Part shown: positions 1 through 8,225 of the stretch, one piece after another
Numbering within the stretch: the first letter of the stretch is position 1
How the letters are laid out: every line of letters starts with the position of its first letter
Assembly (NCBI GenBank): GCA_964470455.1
Contig: CAYYCX010000002.1
Coordinates: forward strand, 60,930 to 124,929
Direction: 5' to 3'
From: JAWXBM01 sp964470455
GTDB taxonomy: Bacteria; Pseudomonadota; Gammaproteobacteria; Xanthomonadales; SZUA-36
Length of the DNA stretch: 64,000 nucleotides
Position numbers and translations under genes: made by a program
The notes under the pieces: generated by a model
The model's input: the letters and a program-made list of their open reading frames with translations, nothing else
Told to the model about the DNA's origin: nothing
The model's database searches: none

Positions 1-507
1 TTGCAGGAATTCGTTGAGCAGGGTGGCGTGCTGCTGACGCTGGGTGGCGGCAGCACCCTGGCGCTGGAGGGCGGCCTGGTGCGCGGCGTTCCGCGAGCCA
101 GCAGTACATCGGTATTCACTCCGGGCGCCGAAATCCGCGCGACCTTCGCGCAGCCCGATCACCCCATCTCCTACGGCTATGGCCAGGAGACCGCCATCTT
201 CCGCACCAACCTGCCGGTGTACGACACGCCGCGGCACTGGGTGACGATGGCCTATTGCACGTCCTGCCTGACCGGACCCAAGGACCCGGGCAGGGTGGTC
301 ATGACCTGGGGCGGCAGCGGACCCATGGTGACCAGCGGCGGCATGCGCGGCGCGGATGAACTGGCTGGCCGGCCGGCCGTCATCGACACGCCGGTTGGGG
401 AAGGGCATGTGATTACCTACAACTTCAACGGCATCCACCGCGACATGAACCGTGGCGATTACCGGCTGGTGTGGAACGCCATCATCAACTGGAATGCTTT
501 GCCCTAG
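1..507 (+). CDS. C-terminal part of a probable M14-family zinc carboxypeptidase (5' end outside window)
   Basis: The reading frame is open from the first base, so the gene is cut by the window edge and only about 168 residues remain. The fragment opens with FVEQGGVLLTLGGG and ends with a GEGHVITYNFNGIHRD segment and a short NWNALP tail. This pattern (a glycine-rich strand after 'EF-EQGG', then 'PVGEGHVI-FNFNG-HR') matches the glutamine-amidotransferase-like domain found at the end of many secreted bacterial M14 peptidases. The catalytic peptidase domain is not visible, so the assignment rests on this accessory domain only. The stop is followed by about 155 bp without a convincing gene before the next signal-peptide protein. 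Confidence 0.5.
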   Translation: MQEFVEQGGVLLTLGGGSTLALEGGLVRGVPRASSTSVFTPGAEIRATFAQPDHPISYGYGQETAIFRTNLPVYDTPRHWVTMAYCTSCLTGPKDPGRVVMTWGGSGPMVTSGGMRGADELAGRPAVIDTPVGEGHVITYNFNGIHRDMNRGDYRLVWNAIINWNALP

Positions 508-663
508 AACAATAGTTCGACAAGAGTATTGTGGGAGTTCCGCCGTCCGGAGTACCATTCCAGCCAGGTAGCGCAGCGCGTTCCGGGCTGAAGCAGGTAT
601 GGACTGGGAACGACCGCTGCCTGTCCGCTGTTCTCTTTCCACAAGGGGTCTGCCGGTTCAGCC

Positions 664-2586
664 ATGAAATCGAAGCTTGGGACCTTGATCATTGCTGTGA
701 GCCTGGCGGGCTTCGCTCCAACCCTGGCCGCTGTCAACTGCGCCCTTCCGGGCCTGGCCTACATACTCGACTCACAGGCGGAGGTCGACGACTTCCAGGC
801 CACCTATGGCAATGGCGGAATCTGCGATGTGCTGCCCAGGGATCTGGAGATTTCCGGCGCAGACATCACCAACCTGGATGGCCTGGCGGACATCACCTCG
901 ATTGGCCGCGGCTTGTTGATCTCGAATAACCCTCTTCTTGCCAACCTGGACGGGCTGCAGAACCTGACGCAGGTTGATGAAGGTTTGCTGATCTCCGGAA
1001 ATGCGGTGTTGGCCAATATCGACGGCCTGTCCAATGTGCAGGCATTTCGTGCCGTGGGGATTAGTGGCAATCCAAACCTGCAAAATGTCGACGGTCTTTC
1101 TAGCCTGGTCACTGTGGACCAGTTCCTCACCATTGCCTCGAATCATGCCCTGCAGGATCTGGATGGCCTCGCCAATCTGCAACAGGTTGACGGGTCGATT
1201 CAGATCGTGGACAACCTGGAATTGCTGGACCTGGCAGGACTCTCCAGCCTGGTTATAGTGGGTGCACAGCTTTCCATCCAGCAAGGCGTCAAGCTGGAAA
1301 GCCTCAATGGCCTGCAGAACCTGGAATCCGTTGGGGGAGGGCTTTGGCTGCAGCTCAATCCTGTGCTGCTGGATGTTAATGGGCTTTCCGGTCTGCAATC
1401 AGTGGGTGGCGACCTGGAAATTGAAGGCAATGACGCGCTGCTGGACCTGGACGGGCTTGGTAGCTTGTCCGGACCTCTGAATGGCAAATTACGAATTGAA
1501 GACAATACTTCACTGACCGATGTGGACGGCCTGCTGGGCATCACTTCCATTGCCGGAAACATCCAGGTCAAGGGCAACGACGCACTGCTCAACCTGGACG
1601 GCTTGCAGAACATAACAGGGTTCGGTGACTGGCTGTATATCGCCGACAACGCTGCGTTGCTAAACCTCGATGGCCTGGGTGGCGCCAGCAACAATTCCTT
1701 GGGCACCATGCAGATTGTGCTCAATCCGGCGCTGACCAGCATCGCGGGCCTGGCGGGAATTACCGGCCTGGTTGGTGATGTAACTGTAAGCGGCAATAGC
1801 TCACTGCTGTCACTGATGGGGCTCGAAGGTATCAGCGCAACTGTGGATGATCTGACGGTTGCGAATAACAGTGCATTGGAAAACGTGGATGGTTTGTCCA
1901 GTGTTCAGGCAATTGGGGGTGACGGAGAAATATACGGCAATAGTTCGCTGGAAAATATTGACGGCTTGTTTGCGCTACACACTGTCGGACATTTCTTCAT
2001 AGTCGGCAATAATGACTTGATCGTGAATTTGAACAGTCTGTCGAGCTTGACTCACGTTGGAAGGACCTTGGCTGTGCAGGCGAACGATTTGTTGACCCAA
2101 TGTGCTGGTTTGTTTCCCTTGCTGGACGATATCGATGATGCTGTTCCGGGGCCTGGCCCGAATCCCAGTTTTGCAAATGTTCCCGACGTGGAAATCGTCC
2201 AGATGAGTGGTAACGGTGTTGGCTGCAATTCGATAGCAGATATATTGGACGACCCCTCCTTCGCCACCCTGACCGTGGCCAAGAGTTATACCGACGGCAA
2301 TTCCAAGGCTGTTACAGTCACGCTCAAGTGCCTAAGCCCGACCACCCTCATCAGCCCCGCCAGCGGACAGGCTGCACCCGGCCTGGATGCCAGCTTTGAG
2401 ATCAAGCGATTCATTCCAGGGTACAACTCAGATTGCAGCGTGACGGAAACCAGGGTGCCGACAGGTTACCTGGCCGATGAATCGGACTGCCAGTCGGTAA
2501 GCCTGGTGCAGGCCGGCGCCAGCGGCTGTGCGATCGTCAACCAGCTGAACCCGGACATTGTATTCTTCCACGGCTTTGAGGAATGA
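664..2586 (+). CDS. Secreted receptor-L-domain / leucine-rich repeat protein with FFHGFEE C-terminal tag
   Basis: A 640-residue protein with a clear signal peptide (MKSKLGTLIIAVSLAGF, cleavage near AA). Residues about 60-480 consist of some 17 repeats of 23-25 residues built on (N/D)(L/V/I)DGL..(L/I)..V.G.L.I..N..L, the pattern of receptor L-domain beta-helix solenoids. The C-terminal 110 residues are a Cys-containing beta domain (CLSPTTLI, NSDCSVTETRVP) that resembles the prealbumin-like domains of other surface proteins. The protein ends in NPDIVFFHGFEE, close to the I(F/V)xxGFE tails that end many secreted proteins of Wenzhouxiangella/Lysobacter relatives. It is probably an extracellular or outer-surface binding protein; the ligand is unknown. 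Confidence 0.75.
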   Translation: MKSKLGTLIIAVSLAGFAPTLAAVNCALPGLAYILDSQAEVDDFQATYGNGGICDVLPRDLEISGADITNLDGLADITSIGRGLLISNNPLLANLDGLQNLTQVDEGLLISGNAVLANIDGLSNVQAFRAVGISGNPNLQNVDGLSSLVTVDQFLTIASNHALQDLDGLANLQQVDGSIQIVDNLELLDLAGLSSLVIVGAQLSIQQGVKLESLNGLQNLESVGGGLWLQLNPVLLDVNGLSGLQSVGGDLEIEGNDALLDLDGLGSLSGPLNGKLRIEDNTSLTDVDGLLGITSIAGNIQVKGNDALLNLDGLQNITGFGDWLYIADNAALLNLDGLGGASNNSLGTMQIVLNPALTSIAGLAGITGLVGDVTVSGNSSLLSLMGLEGISATVDDLTVANNSALENVDGLSSVQAIGGDGEIYGNSSLENIDGLFALHTVGHFFIVGNNDLIVNLNSLSSLTHVGRTLAVQANDLLTQCAGLFPLLDDIDDAVPGPGPNPSFANVPDVEIVQMSGNGVGCNSIADILDDPSFATLTVAKSYTDGNSKAVTVTLKCLSPTTLISPASGQAAPGLDASFEIKRFIPGYNSDCSVTETRVPTGYLADESDCQSVSLVQAGASGCAIVNQLNPDIVFFHGFEE

Positions 2587-2593
2587 AGCGCGC

Positions 2594-3157
2594 TTAGCCC
2601 TCAATCGCCTTGAACATGCTCATCAGCTCAGCCTGCTGGTGGGCGAGCTTGAGTTGCTCGACTTTCTGCCGGAAGCCCGGCGGGCCAAAGCCCAGGCAGC
2701 GCACGCCAACGAATTTGCCGTCTTCAACGATACGCTCGGTGAACAACAATGGCCGGCCTTGCTCCTGGGCGTGGGCTTTCAGCCAGTCCAGCGTGCGTTC
2801 GGGAATCTTCTCGCCCACCGGCACAGCATTGATCACCTGCTGGTCCTGCCAGTCGTACCAGAGAAACACGATCGCGCCGCATTCGCTGGGGCGCATCCAG
2901 TCGGGCAGCGGGTTGTCCGGGCGCATCCAGCCGCAAAAAAAATCACGACAGGGATACTTTGGCCGTTCGGAGTAGATTGCGCAGCCACCCGGCGTGCTGT
3001 GCGGGCAGGGATGGCCTGGCCTGACCACTGCGCCATTGATGTTGGTGGACAGCCAGCCATCGCAGCAGGCGGTGCAGGGGCCGCACTCCCGGCCGGAAGC
3101 CGTTGCGACGGGCCTGGCGGAATGTTCATTGCCCGGGTGTTGGGGTGACTGGCTCAT
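2594..3157 (-). CDS. YkgJ-family cysteine-cluster protein, copy 1
   Basis: A 187-residue cytoplasmic protein with the zinc/iron-chelating cysteine cluster of the YkgJ (UPF0153) family: CGPCTACCDGW near residue 26, then C-P-HSTPGGC, YPCRDFFCGW and ECGAIVFLW. Function in this family is unproven; the cysteines are thought to bind Zn or an Fe-S centre. It is clearly paralogous to the protein at 5251-5790. The shared blocks include ACCDGWL, RPxECGAIVFLW, INAVPVG and LGFGPP. The HipBA module lies between the two copies. It converges with the L-domain gene, with only 7 bp between stop codons. Confidence 0.8.
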   Translation of the reverse strand: MSQSPQHPGNEHSARPVATASGRECGPCTACCDGWLSTNINGAVVRPGHPCPHSTPGGCAIYSERPKYPCRDFFCGWMRPDNPLPDWMRPSECGAIVFLWYDWQDQQVINAVPVGEKIPERTLDWLKAHAQEQGRPLLFTERIVEDGKFVGVRCLGFGPPGFRQKVEQLKLAHQQAELMSMFKAIEG

Positions 3158-3322
3158 GAGTGCTTCATGGGGATTGCTTCAACTTCGTTGCCGGCCAGTT
3201 TACTGGTATCGCGCAATGAACCATAGTCGTGGACGTTCCAGGTCTTGCCGCTCGACCTTGCTGATGAATTGCCTGTTGACCCTGGCTGATTCCGGCCGCA
3301 CTCTTCTTGACCCGTTGCAGGG

Positions 3323-4630
3323 TCAGGCTATCTGCATGGTCATCTCTTTGAGGACGGTGTGCACAATAGCCCTGAGGCAGCGGGATTCGCCAGCCAGGGT
3401 GGCGGACAAGTCGGGGCGCGCTTGGGCAATCCGGGCGTTTTCACCTTCGACCTCGGCATACAGCTTTTCCGCTTCCTGTACAGCGCGGCTACGCAGGTAT
3501 TCAAGCTGCCGTTCGGCCGTGCCTTTGGCCAGATTCAACGATGCACCTGCCTCCAATAGCAGGCCACGGTTGATGTCCGAGAAGCGCTGCGCACCCAGAA
3601 TCGGCCACGCCAGCCGGGTTTGTTGGGGCCATCCTTTTTTGTCGAAAGCGGGTGTGTCATACGTGGCGACGCTGAGCAGGTCGTAGAACGGTGCCAGCTG
3701 AACGCCCTCATGTGATACCAAGAAGCTCAGGTTTTTCAGGTGGGCATCGCTATTTCCGACGAGCACATTGAATACAAGCCAGCCAAAGAGCCGGGAACGC
3801 GCTATCGCCGGGCTGCGACAGGCATTGGCCAGTGCTGCGAGATTTTCCATGCTGCCCTGGCTGTATTTGAAGCTGCGATCCAGTCCCAGCAACTGGCATG
3901 CATCAATCACGTGTCGGCGTTGCCAGCCATGGCCCTCTCGAATCCGGTCAAAACGATCAATCAGGTACACCGGTGATGGCACGTAGCGACGGTGCACATC
4001 GGGCGCATCAAGCCCCAGTCGTTTGGCCAGCTGCATCACGAACCATTCATTGATCACAGAATGTGGGTAGTCATCATCCGGGTGATCTGGTTTCAGGATA
4101 TGGGTAGAGGGTGTGGCGCCCGAAGGTTCAAACAATGTGCCATCGTGCAGGACAACTGCCAACTTGTGTTGGGCACCCGCCAGCGACATGCGCTTGATGG
4201 CCGCATGCGTCAACGGCACCTTGGGCAACTGACGAATGCGGGTCTCCAGGGCATCATCCGGCAATGGTCGCAATGGCTCAGCTGATGGCGGTAGAGTATC
4301 TGGCGGCAGCAAGGTGATTGACCCTGCTGATTCCGCGCCATACCAGGCCAATAAACCGAAGGCGTCTGCCGCATCCAGCCTGGCATCTCCGGCGAGCAGG
4401 ACACGTTGGCCTTCTTCGGGCAGCAGGTTATCGAAGTACCACTGCACGGGACGTTTGCTTGCTCCGTCCAACAAGGAATCTGCCGTCAGTGGAAGATGCG
4501 GACTGAGCGCGAAGCACTGAGGGTTGTTCAACCAGTCTGCTGCATACTGAAAACTCCAGAGGCCCGCCACTTCGCGCAAGGTGCCAACCTCCATCTGATT
4601 GATCGATGCGTGCAAAGACCGGCCGTTCAT
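3323..4630 (-). CDS. hipA: HipA-type serine/threonine kinase toxin
   Basis: A 435-residue toxin of a HipBA system. In Escherichia coli HipA phosphorylates glutamyl-tRNA synthetase and induces persistence; that role is inferred here by family. The kinase-like core is visible: ATP-binding HKLAVVLHDG around residue 155, the catalytic-loop motif GNSDAHLKN around residue 295 with its Asp and Asn, and the metal-binding FYDLLSV Asp just after. The N-terminal part has the GTLREVAGLWSFQYAADWL segment of the HipA N1 domain. Length agrees with family members (about 440). Its start overlaps the end of hipB by 4 bp, so the two are translationally coupled and repressed together through the operators upstream. 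Confidence 0.88.
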   Translation of the reverse strand: MNGRSLHASINQMEVGTLREVAGLWSFQYAADWLNNPQCFALSPHLPLTADSLLDGASKRPVQWYFDNLLPEEGQRVLLAGDARLDAADAFGLLAWYGAESAGSITLLPPDTLPPSAEPLRPLPDDALETRIRQLPKVPLTHAAIKRMSLAGAQHKLAVVLHDGTLFEPSGATPSTHILKPDHPDDDYPHSVINEWFVMQLAKRLGLDAPDVHRRYVPSPVYLIDRFDRIREGHGWQRRHVIDACQLLGLDRSFKYSQGSMENLAALANACRSPAIARSRLFGWLVFNVLVGNSDAHLKNLSFLVSHEGVQLAPFYDLLSVATYDTPAFDKKGWPQQTRLAWPILGAQRFSDINRGLLLEAGASLNLAKGTAERQLEYLRSRAVQEAEKLYAEVEGENARIAQARPDLSATLAGESRCLRAIVHTVLKEMTMQIA

Positions 4631-4893
4631 GGCTTGTTCTTGCTGTTCGCAGGATCATGTAAATAGGCGGCCACGCTCTCGGGCACATCCACCAGGACTC
4701 GAACGCCCAAGCCTTCAAGCACCTGAAAGAGTTTGCCCCACTGCACGGTTTCGCCGCCGCGTTCGACCTTGCCCAGGAAGTTCTCGCTGACGCCGATGCT
4801 GCCAGCGGCATCGTCCTGGCGGATTTTCTGTGCCTTGCGGCTGGCGCGCACCACCTTGCCGATGGCATCTGCGTTATCGATGGGAATCTTCAT
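4627..4893 (-). CDS. hipB: HipB-type antitoxin / transcriptional repressor
   Basis: An 88-residue Xre/HTH_3 protein with the helix-turn-helix RQDDAAGSIGVSENFLGKVERG at about residues 25-46 and a short C-terminal beta strand segment (GVRVLVDVPESVAAYL) of the kind that dimerises in HipB. It should neutralise HipA and repress the operon. Its start codon sits 5 bp from the first of three inverted repeats at 4898-5019, which are the natural candidates for its operators. It overlaps hipA by 4 bp. Confidence 0.87.
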   Translation of the reverse strand: MKIPIDNADAIGKVVRASRKAQKIRQDDAAGSIGVSENFLGKVERGGETVQWGKLFQVLEGLGVRVLVDVPESVAAYLHDPANSKNKP

Positions 4894-4897
4894 GTTT

Positions 4898-5019
4898 AAT
4901 CCTCACGTTTGTGAGGATTTTGCGCCAATCATGCGCGCTTGGCAACAAATCCTTTTGATCGTGAGGATTTTAGGTATGCGTGGTTTTGTTTTGCCATAAT
5001 CCGCCTGATCGTGAGGATT
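4898..5019. promoter_or_regulatory. Three HipB operator-like sites, AATCC-N12-GGATT, spaced exactly 50 bp
   Basis: Three 22-bp sites occur at 4898-4919, 4948-4969 and 4998-5019, each AATCC, twelve bases, then GGATT. The first is a perfect 9-bp inverted repeat around GTTT. The other two share the right half GATCGTGAGGATTTT. Start-to-start distance is 50 bp in both cases, close to five helical turns, which would put bound repressors on one face of the helix. The E. coli HipB sites are TATCC-N8-GGATA, so the half-sites are similar and the spacing is larger. Function is inferred from position immediately upstream of hipB. Confidence 0.75.
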
Positions 5020-5039
5020 TTGGCGCCCAATCTGACGGC

Positions 5040-5236
5040 ACGTTTCACTTCTGTCGCCGGCACGCACAGTTATCACATCGGCAAACCGGCGCATGCGCCA
5101 GACGGCCAGCCGCGGCTACGAACTCAGCAGCATCGCACGGCAATTGGTGTCGGAAGACCTCGAACGCTTTGACCTCATCATCACCATGGGTGAGATCAAC
5201 TACGATGAGGCCATGCGGCTGCGGAAACGCTGCTCC
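5040..5236 (+). pseudogene. Broken low-molecular-weight protein-tyrosine phosphatase remnant
   Basis: Translation of about 5040-5090 gives AGTHSYHIGKPAH. After a frame shift it continues as RGYELSSIARQLVSEDLERF and DLIITMGEINYDEAMRLRK to about 5236. These blocks align with AGTHGYHVGKPAD, SIARQLVVEDFERF and LVITMDEDNYDRAMAL of the intact phosphatase at 12569-13054. The 5' third with the CX5R P-loop and the 3' third with the DPY loop are missing, and several bases are lost around 5090. The remnant starts where the HipB operator region ends, so the HipBA segment probably replaced its 5' part. It lies next to YkgJ copy 2. Confidence 0.8.
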
Positions 5237-5250
5237 AGCCTTAGAGACCG

Positions 5251-5790
5251 TTAACCGGGGCTGTACATTTCCAGCAGCCTGGCCTGTTCGCGCTTCTGTT
5301 TCATGGCTTCAACCTGTTTGACGAAAGCCGGCGGGCCAAAGCCCAGGTAGCGCGCGCCGACATACTTCTTGCCTTTGCGCAGGTGTTCCAGATAGATGAG
5401 CGGACGCTTCTGTTCTTTGGCGTGAGACATCAGCCAGTCCAGAGTGCGTTGCGGAATCCGGTCACCTACGGGTACTGCATTGATCACCCGCTGGTTCTGC
5501 CATTCGAACCACAGAAATACGATGGCGCCGCATTCGTTGGGGCGCATCCAGGCGGGCAGGGTGCTGTCGGGTCTTATCCAGCCGCAGGCGAATTCACGGC
5601 AGGGGAACTGTGGACGCGTGTCGTAAATGTCGCAGCCATTGCTGGTGCTGTGGCGGCAGGGTTTGCCCACGGTCACCAGTTCGCCGTTGATTTCAGTTTT
5701 CAACCAGCCATCGCAGCAAGCGGTGCAGCTGCCGCACTGGCGGGCTTGAATTTGGTCGTCAAACAGCTTGATATCCAACCCGTTATCCAT
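5251..5790 (-). CDS. YkgJ-family cysteine-cluster protein, copy 2
   Basis: A 179-residue paralogue of the protein at 2594-3157, by eye well over half identical through the cysteine core (CGSCTACCDGWL, C-HSTSNGC, FPCREFACGW, ECGAIVFLW). It differs mainly at both ends. The family is thought to bind a metal through these cysteines but has no settled function. The stop lies about 15 bp beyond the phosphatase remnant. The start at 5790 gives an N-terminus (MDNGLDIKLFDDQ) unlike copy 1, consistent with an old tandem duplication later split by HipBA. Confidence 0.8.
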   Translation of the reverse strand: MDNGLDIKLFDDQIQARQCGSCTACCDGWLKTEINGELVTVGKPCRHSTSNGCDIYDTRPQFPCREFACGWIRPDSTLPAWMRPNECGAIVFLWFEWQNQRVINAVPVGDRIPQRTLDWLMSHAKEQKRPLIYLEHLRKGKKYVGARYLGFGPPAFVKQVEAMKQKREQARLLEMYSPG

Positions 5791-5862
5791 CTTGGCAGAA
5801 TACCGAAAATTGACACCATTTATTACCAGCAGTAGCCCACGGCCACTTGCTCACAAACATCA

Positions 5863-5954
5863 GAGTACGATTGGCCGTATTAATAGAATGCAATTAGCCG
5901 CTATATTAGAGTACAATTGGCCGCTACATCGGAGTGCAATTGGCCGGATTGCTG
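5863..5954. repeat. Four tandem 23-bp repeats before the DUF4143 ATPase gene
   Basis: Units start at 5863, 5886, 5909 and 5932, a strict 23-bp period. The conserved part is GA(G/A)T(A/G)C(A/G)ATT(G/A)GCCG; the remaining 8 bases of each unit vary more. The last unit runs into the start region of the ATPase gene. Position suggests operator or iteron-like protein binding sites that control that gene. No function is proven. Confidence 0.75.
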
Positions 5955-5957
5955 TTG

Positions 5958-7217
5958 ATGCCTTCAAAGCCAGACCTAACGACCTATCTCAAACGGCGCA
6001 TCGAACCTGCGCTGGCCGCGGCTTTGCAGGACACGCCGGTGGTCTGCATCCTGGGACCGCGCCAGTGCGGCAAATCCACCCTGGCCATGCACCAGGCGCC
6101 GGATCGCAGCTACTTCAGTCTGGACGACCAGAATTTCTTTCGACTGGCGAGTGCCGATCCACAGGGCTTTATCGGTGAGCTGCCGGAATACGTCGCCATT
6201 GACGAGGTGCAGCGGGTGCCTGAAGTCGTTCTGGCCATCAAGCGAAGTGTTGACGCCAACCGCAAGCCGGGCCGCTTCCTCCTCACTGGTTCCGCAAATC
6301 TGTTGCAACTGCCGCGGTTGGCGGACTCGCTTGCCGGCCGCGTGGAATGGATCAACCTCTATCCGTTTTCCGAAGCCGAGAAAGAAGGCTCGCCGGGCAA
6401 GTTCCTGGAGCAATGGCTGGCAGGGCAACTGGTCACCGGCATCTTCGGGTCGGTTCCTCCGCAGGCATCAACCTTGCCGGGCCGGATTGTTGCCGGAGGC
6501 TACCCCGAAGCCTTTCAGCGAGAACCGGCGCGAGCAAGGCTGTGGCAGGCGCAGTACATCCGGTCGATCATCGAGCGCGATATCCACGACATCAGCCAGG
6601 TGCAGGACGGTGAAGACATCGCCCGCCTGATTGAGTATCTGTCGCACCAGACCGCAGAACTGTTGAATGTCACTGAAATGGGAAAGGCGCTTCGGCATAC
6701 GCGGGCCACGGTGGAGAAATACCTGTTGATCCTGGAACGCCTCTATCTGGTACGGCGCTTGCCGGCCTGGCACAAGAACAGCGCCAAGCGCCTGGTCAAG
6801 GCCCCGAAAGTCCATGTCTGTGACAGCGGGCTGGCCTCTGCACTTACCGAGACTACGGAAGACATGTGGTTGAATGACCGAAGCCGCTTCGGACATCTGC
6901 TTGAATCATTCATAGTTCAGCAGTTGAGTATTCAGGCCAGTTGGATGGAATCCAGAGTCAGGCTTTGGCATTATCGCGATAAGGACGGGGTAGAAGTAGA
7001 TTGCGTGCTCACGCGCGGCACCAAGACCTGGGGCGTGGAAGTGAAAGCTGCGTCCAATTTCAGGGAGTCGGACGCCAAAGGGCTCAAACGGCTTGCCGAC
7101 CAGGCAGGCAAGGATTTCCAGGGGGGCATTGTGTTCTACGACGGCACCAGTGTATTGCCCATTGACCGGGCGCTGAATCTCTACGCAGTGCCGTTCTCGA
7201 AACTCTGGGAACTCTGA
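5958..7217 (+). CDS. AAA-type ATPase with DUF4143 nuclease-like C-terminus
   Basis: About 419 residues. The N-terminal AAA_14 domain has Walker A GPRQCGKST, Walker B YVAIDEVQRVP and sensor LLTGSANLL. The C-terminal DUF4143 part ends with the PD-(D/E)XK-like signature EVDCVLTRGTKTWGVEVKA, whose Asp, Glu and Lys would form the active site. These proteins are widespread, often in variable regions, and their role is unsettled. ATG 5958 is chosen because GTG 5934 lies inside the fourth 23-bp repeat; using the GTG would add eight residues. Downstream lies the displaced phosphatase 5' end. Confidence 0.82.
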   Translation: MPSKPDLTTYLKRRIEPALAAALQDTPVVCILGPRQCGKSTLAMHQAPDRSYFSLDDQNFFRLASADPQGFIGELPEYVAIDEVQRVPEVVLAIKRSVDANRKPGRFLLTGSANLLQLPRLADSLAGRVEWINLYPFSEAEKEGSPGKFLEQWLAGQLVTGIFGSVPPQASTLPGRIVAGGYPEAFQREPARARLWQAQYIRSIIERDIHDISQVQDGEDIARLIEYLSHQTAELLNVTEMGKALRHTRATVEKYLLILERLYLVRRLPAWHKNSAKRLVKAPKVHVCDSGLASALTETTEDMWLNDRSRFGHLLESFIVQQLSIQASWMESRVRLWHYRDKDGVEVDCVLTRGTKTWGVEVKAASNFRESDAKGLKRLADQAGKDFQGGIVFYDGTSVLPIDRALNLYAVPFSKLWEL

Positions 7218-7303
7218 GCCATGCCCAATCACATCTCTGAAAACCCAATCGAACAGACCATAGTGTAGTGACTGCGAAACTTGAAATAGAAAGGTGCGGG
7301 TTA

Positions 7304-7357
7304 ATGAAAGTCGCTGTGCTTTTCGTGTGCATGGGCAACAAATGTCAAACGATATAA
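7304..7357 (+). pseudogene. Displaced original 5' end of the LMW protein-tyrosine phosphatase gene
   Basis: ATG at 7304 reads MKVAVLFVCMGNKCQTI then stop. MKVAVLFVCMGN is the canonical N-terminus of LMW-PTP up to the middle of the P-loop. At 7341 the sequence becomes AT-rich and the match stops. Joining 7304-7340 to 12618 onward restores MKVAVLFVCMGNICRSPAAEG, a perfect phosphatase N-terminus. It is therefore the part of the target gene left behind by insertion of the element. Confidence 0.88.
7331..7340 (+). other. attL core
   Basis: ATGGGCAACA inside the displaced phosphatase start. Host sequence lies to the left (GTGTGC) and element sequence to the right (AATGTCAAACG). The same ten bases recur at 12608-12617. 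In the host gene they encode Met-Gly-Asn of the CX5R P-loop, the most conserved coding stretch of the family. Confidence 0.82.
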
Positions 7358-7397
7358 TTCAGCTAGTTACATAACTTTGAGTATCGTAATGAGTATC
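7358..7397. repeat. Left-end inverted repeat and GAGTATC arm-type sites
   Basis: TTCAGCTAGTTA at 7358-7369 is the exact reverse complement of TAACTAGCTGAA at 12555-12566. Two copies of TGAGTATC follow (TTGAGTATC 7377-7385 and ATGAGTATC 7389-7397, 12 bp apart), matching a pair at the other end. Such sub-terminal repeats next to a core fit arm-type binding sites of a tyrosine recombinase; binding is inferred. Confidence 0.7.
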
Positions 7398-7530
7398 ACT
7401 CTAACGAAGATGATCATTTGGGTTTGCACTTCCATCTACACGTTTTTCGACACACGAATCATCTGTTAAGGATAAAACCACTAACCGCACTTACCTTTGT
7501 CTTGCCGAAGCAATCAATGAGGAAAAAGGC

Positions 7531-7854
7531 ATGGCAAGCATCGAACACGATACCGACAGAGAGATTCAAAACAGTCGGTACCTACCATCAGAAATCCGAC
7601 AGAAACCGGCCATTGATATGGCCGAGCAAGCAGCGTTGGCAGGGGTACCGCTCAGCACGCTAGAGAAGATTTACAGCGAAGAGGGTGGCCCAAAGCTGTT
7701 CATGTTGGGTCGGCACCGAAAGGTAATGCAGGAAGATTTTATGGACTGGCTGAAGGGGCGAGTCACTTCACATCCATACGTTCGCCAACCTGCACGGAAT
7801 CCAAATGGACGGAATGGCAAGGCAACTAGGGCCAGCGAAAGTGAAACCGAGTGA
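7531..7854 (+). CDS. AlpA/excisionase-like small DNA-binding protein
   Basis: A 107-residue protein, preceded by GAGG about 10 bp before the ATG. Residues 30-75 (AEQAALAGVPLSTLEKIYSE, GGPKLFMLGRHRKV, DFMDWLKG) follow the winged-helix pattern of AlpA/HTH_17 proteins, which act as excisionases or activators of integrase genes. The basic, Asn/Pro-rich tail is low complexity. It sits just inside attL, the usual position of a recombination directionality factor, so a role in excision is likely but inferred. Confidence 0.65.
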   Translation: MASIEHDTDREIQNSRYLPSEIRQKPAIDMAEQAALAGVPLSTLEKIYSEEGGPKLFMLGRHRKVMQEDFMDWLKGRVTSHPYVRQPARNPNGRNGKATRASESETE

Positions 7855-8225
7855 TTACCACTATCGCAGCCTGTCGTCCTGGCCTCAGTGCCGGGCGTCG
7901 GTCGGGCTGCGCCCTCCCTCCTGGGCACCCGGCCAGTCCTCCAGGCCGCAGACAGATTGCCATATGTCCGAGCAGACCCCACCGGGTGCCAAGGAGCGAA
8001 GCGAAGCGGAGCGACGCCAGGCACAGAGGTGGGGATTGCGAGGACTACTAAGAGAAGAAACAAGCGCGCCCATCTCTCTATATATATGTCAAAGCAGACT
8101 AAGCAAACACGGGGCCTGCGCCAATATTTGTGAAGCAATTATTACCGCCCATCACAGGAGGTCCAGAGCAAAAATCACTCCTTTTACTCCTCCTGATCCA
8201 ACGAGAAAAAAATGGGGAGAGCATC
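7855..8225. other. Non-coding stretch inside the element
   Basis: About 370 bp between the AlpA-like gene and the Rep-like gene. Open frames exist on both strands, but none has a recognisable domain or good start. A purine-rich GCGAAGCGAAGCGGAGCG tract lies near 7997 and a TATATATAT run near 8090. No feature can be supported. Confidence 0.4.

Noticed and set aside
3308..3325. TGACCC-GTTGCA-GGGTCA hairpin at the end of hipA as a terminator.
   Set aside because: Short stem overlapping the stop codon and no T-run after it in the direction of transcription.
7418..7663. 81-residue frame overlapping the AlpA-like gene.
   Set aside because: No domain; the overlapping frame at 7531 has a ribosome-binding site and a clear DNA-binding pattern.
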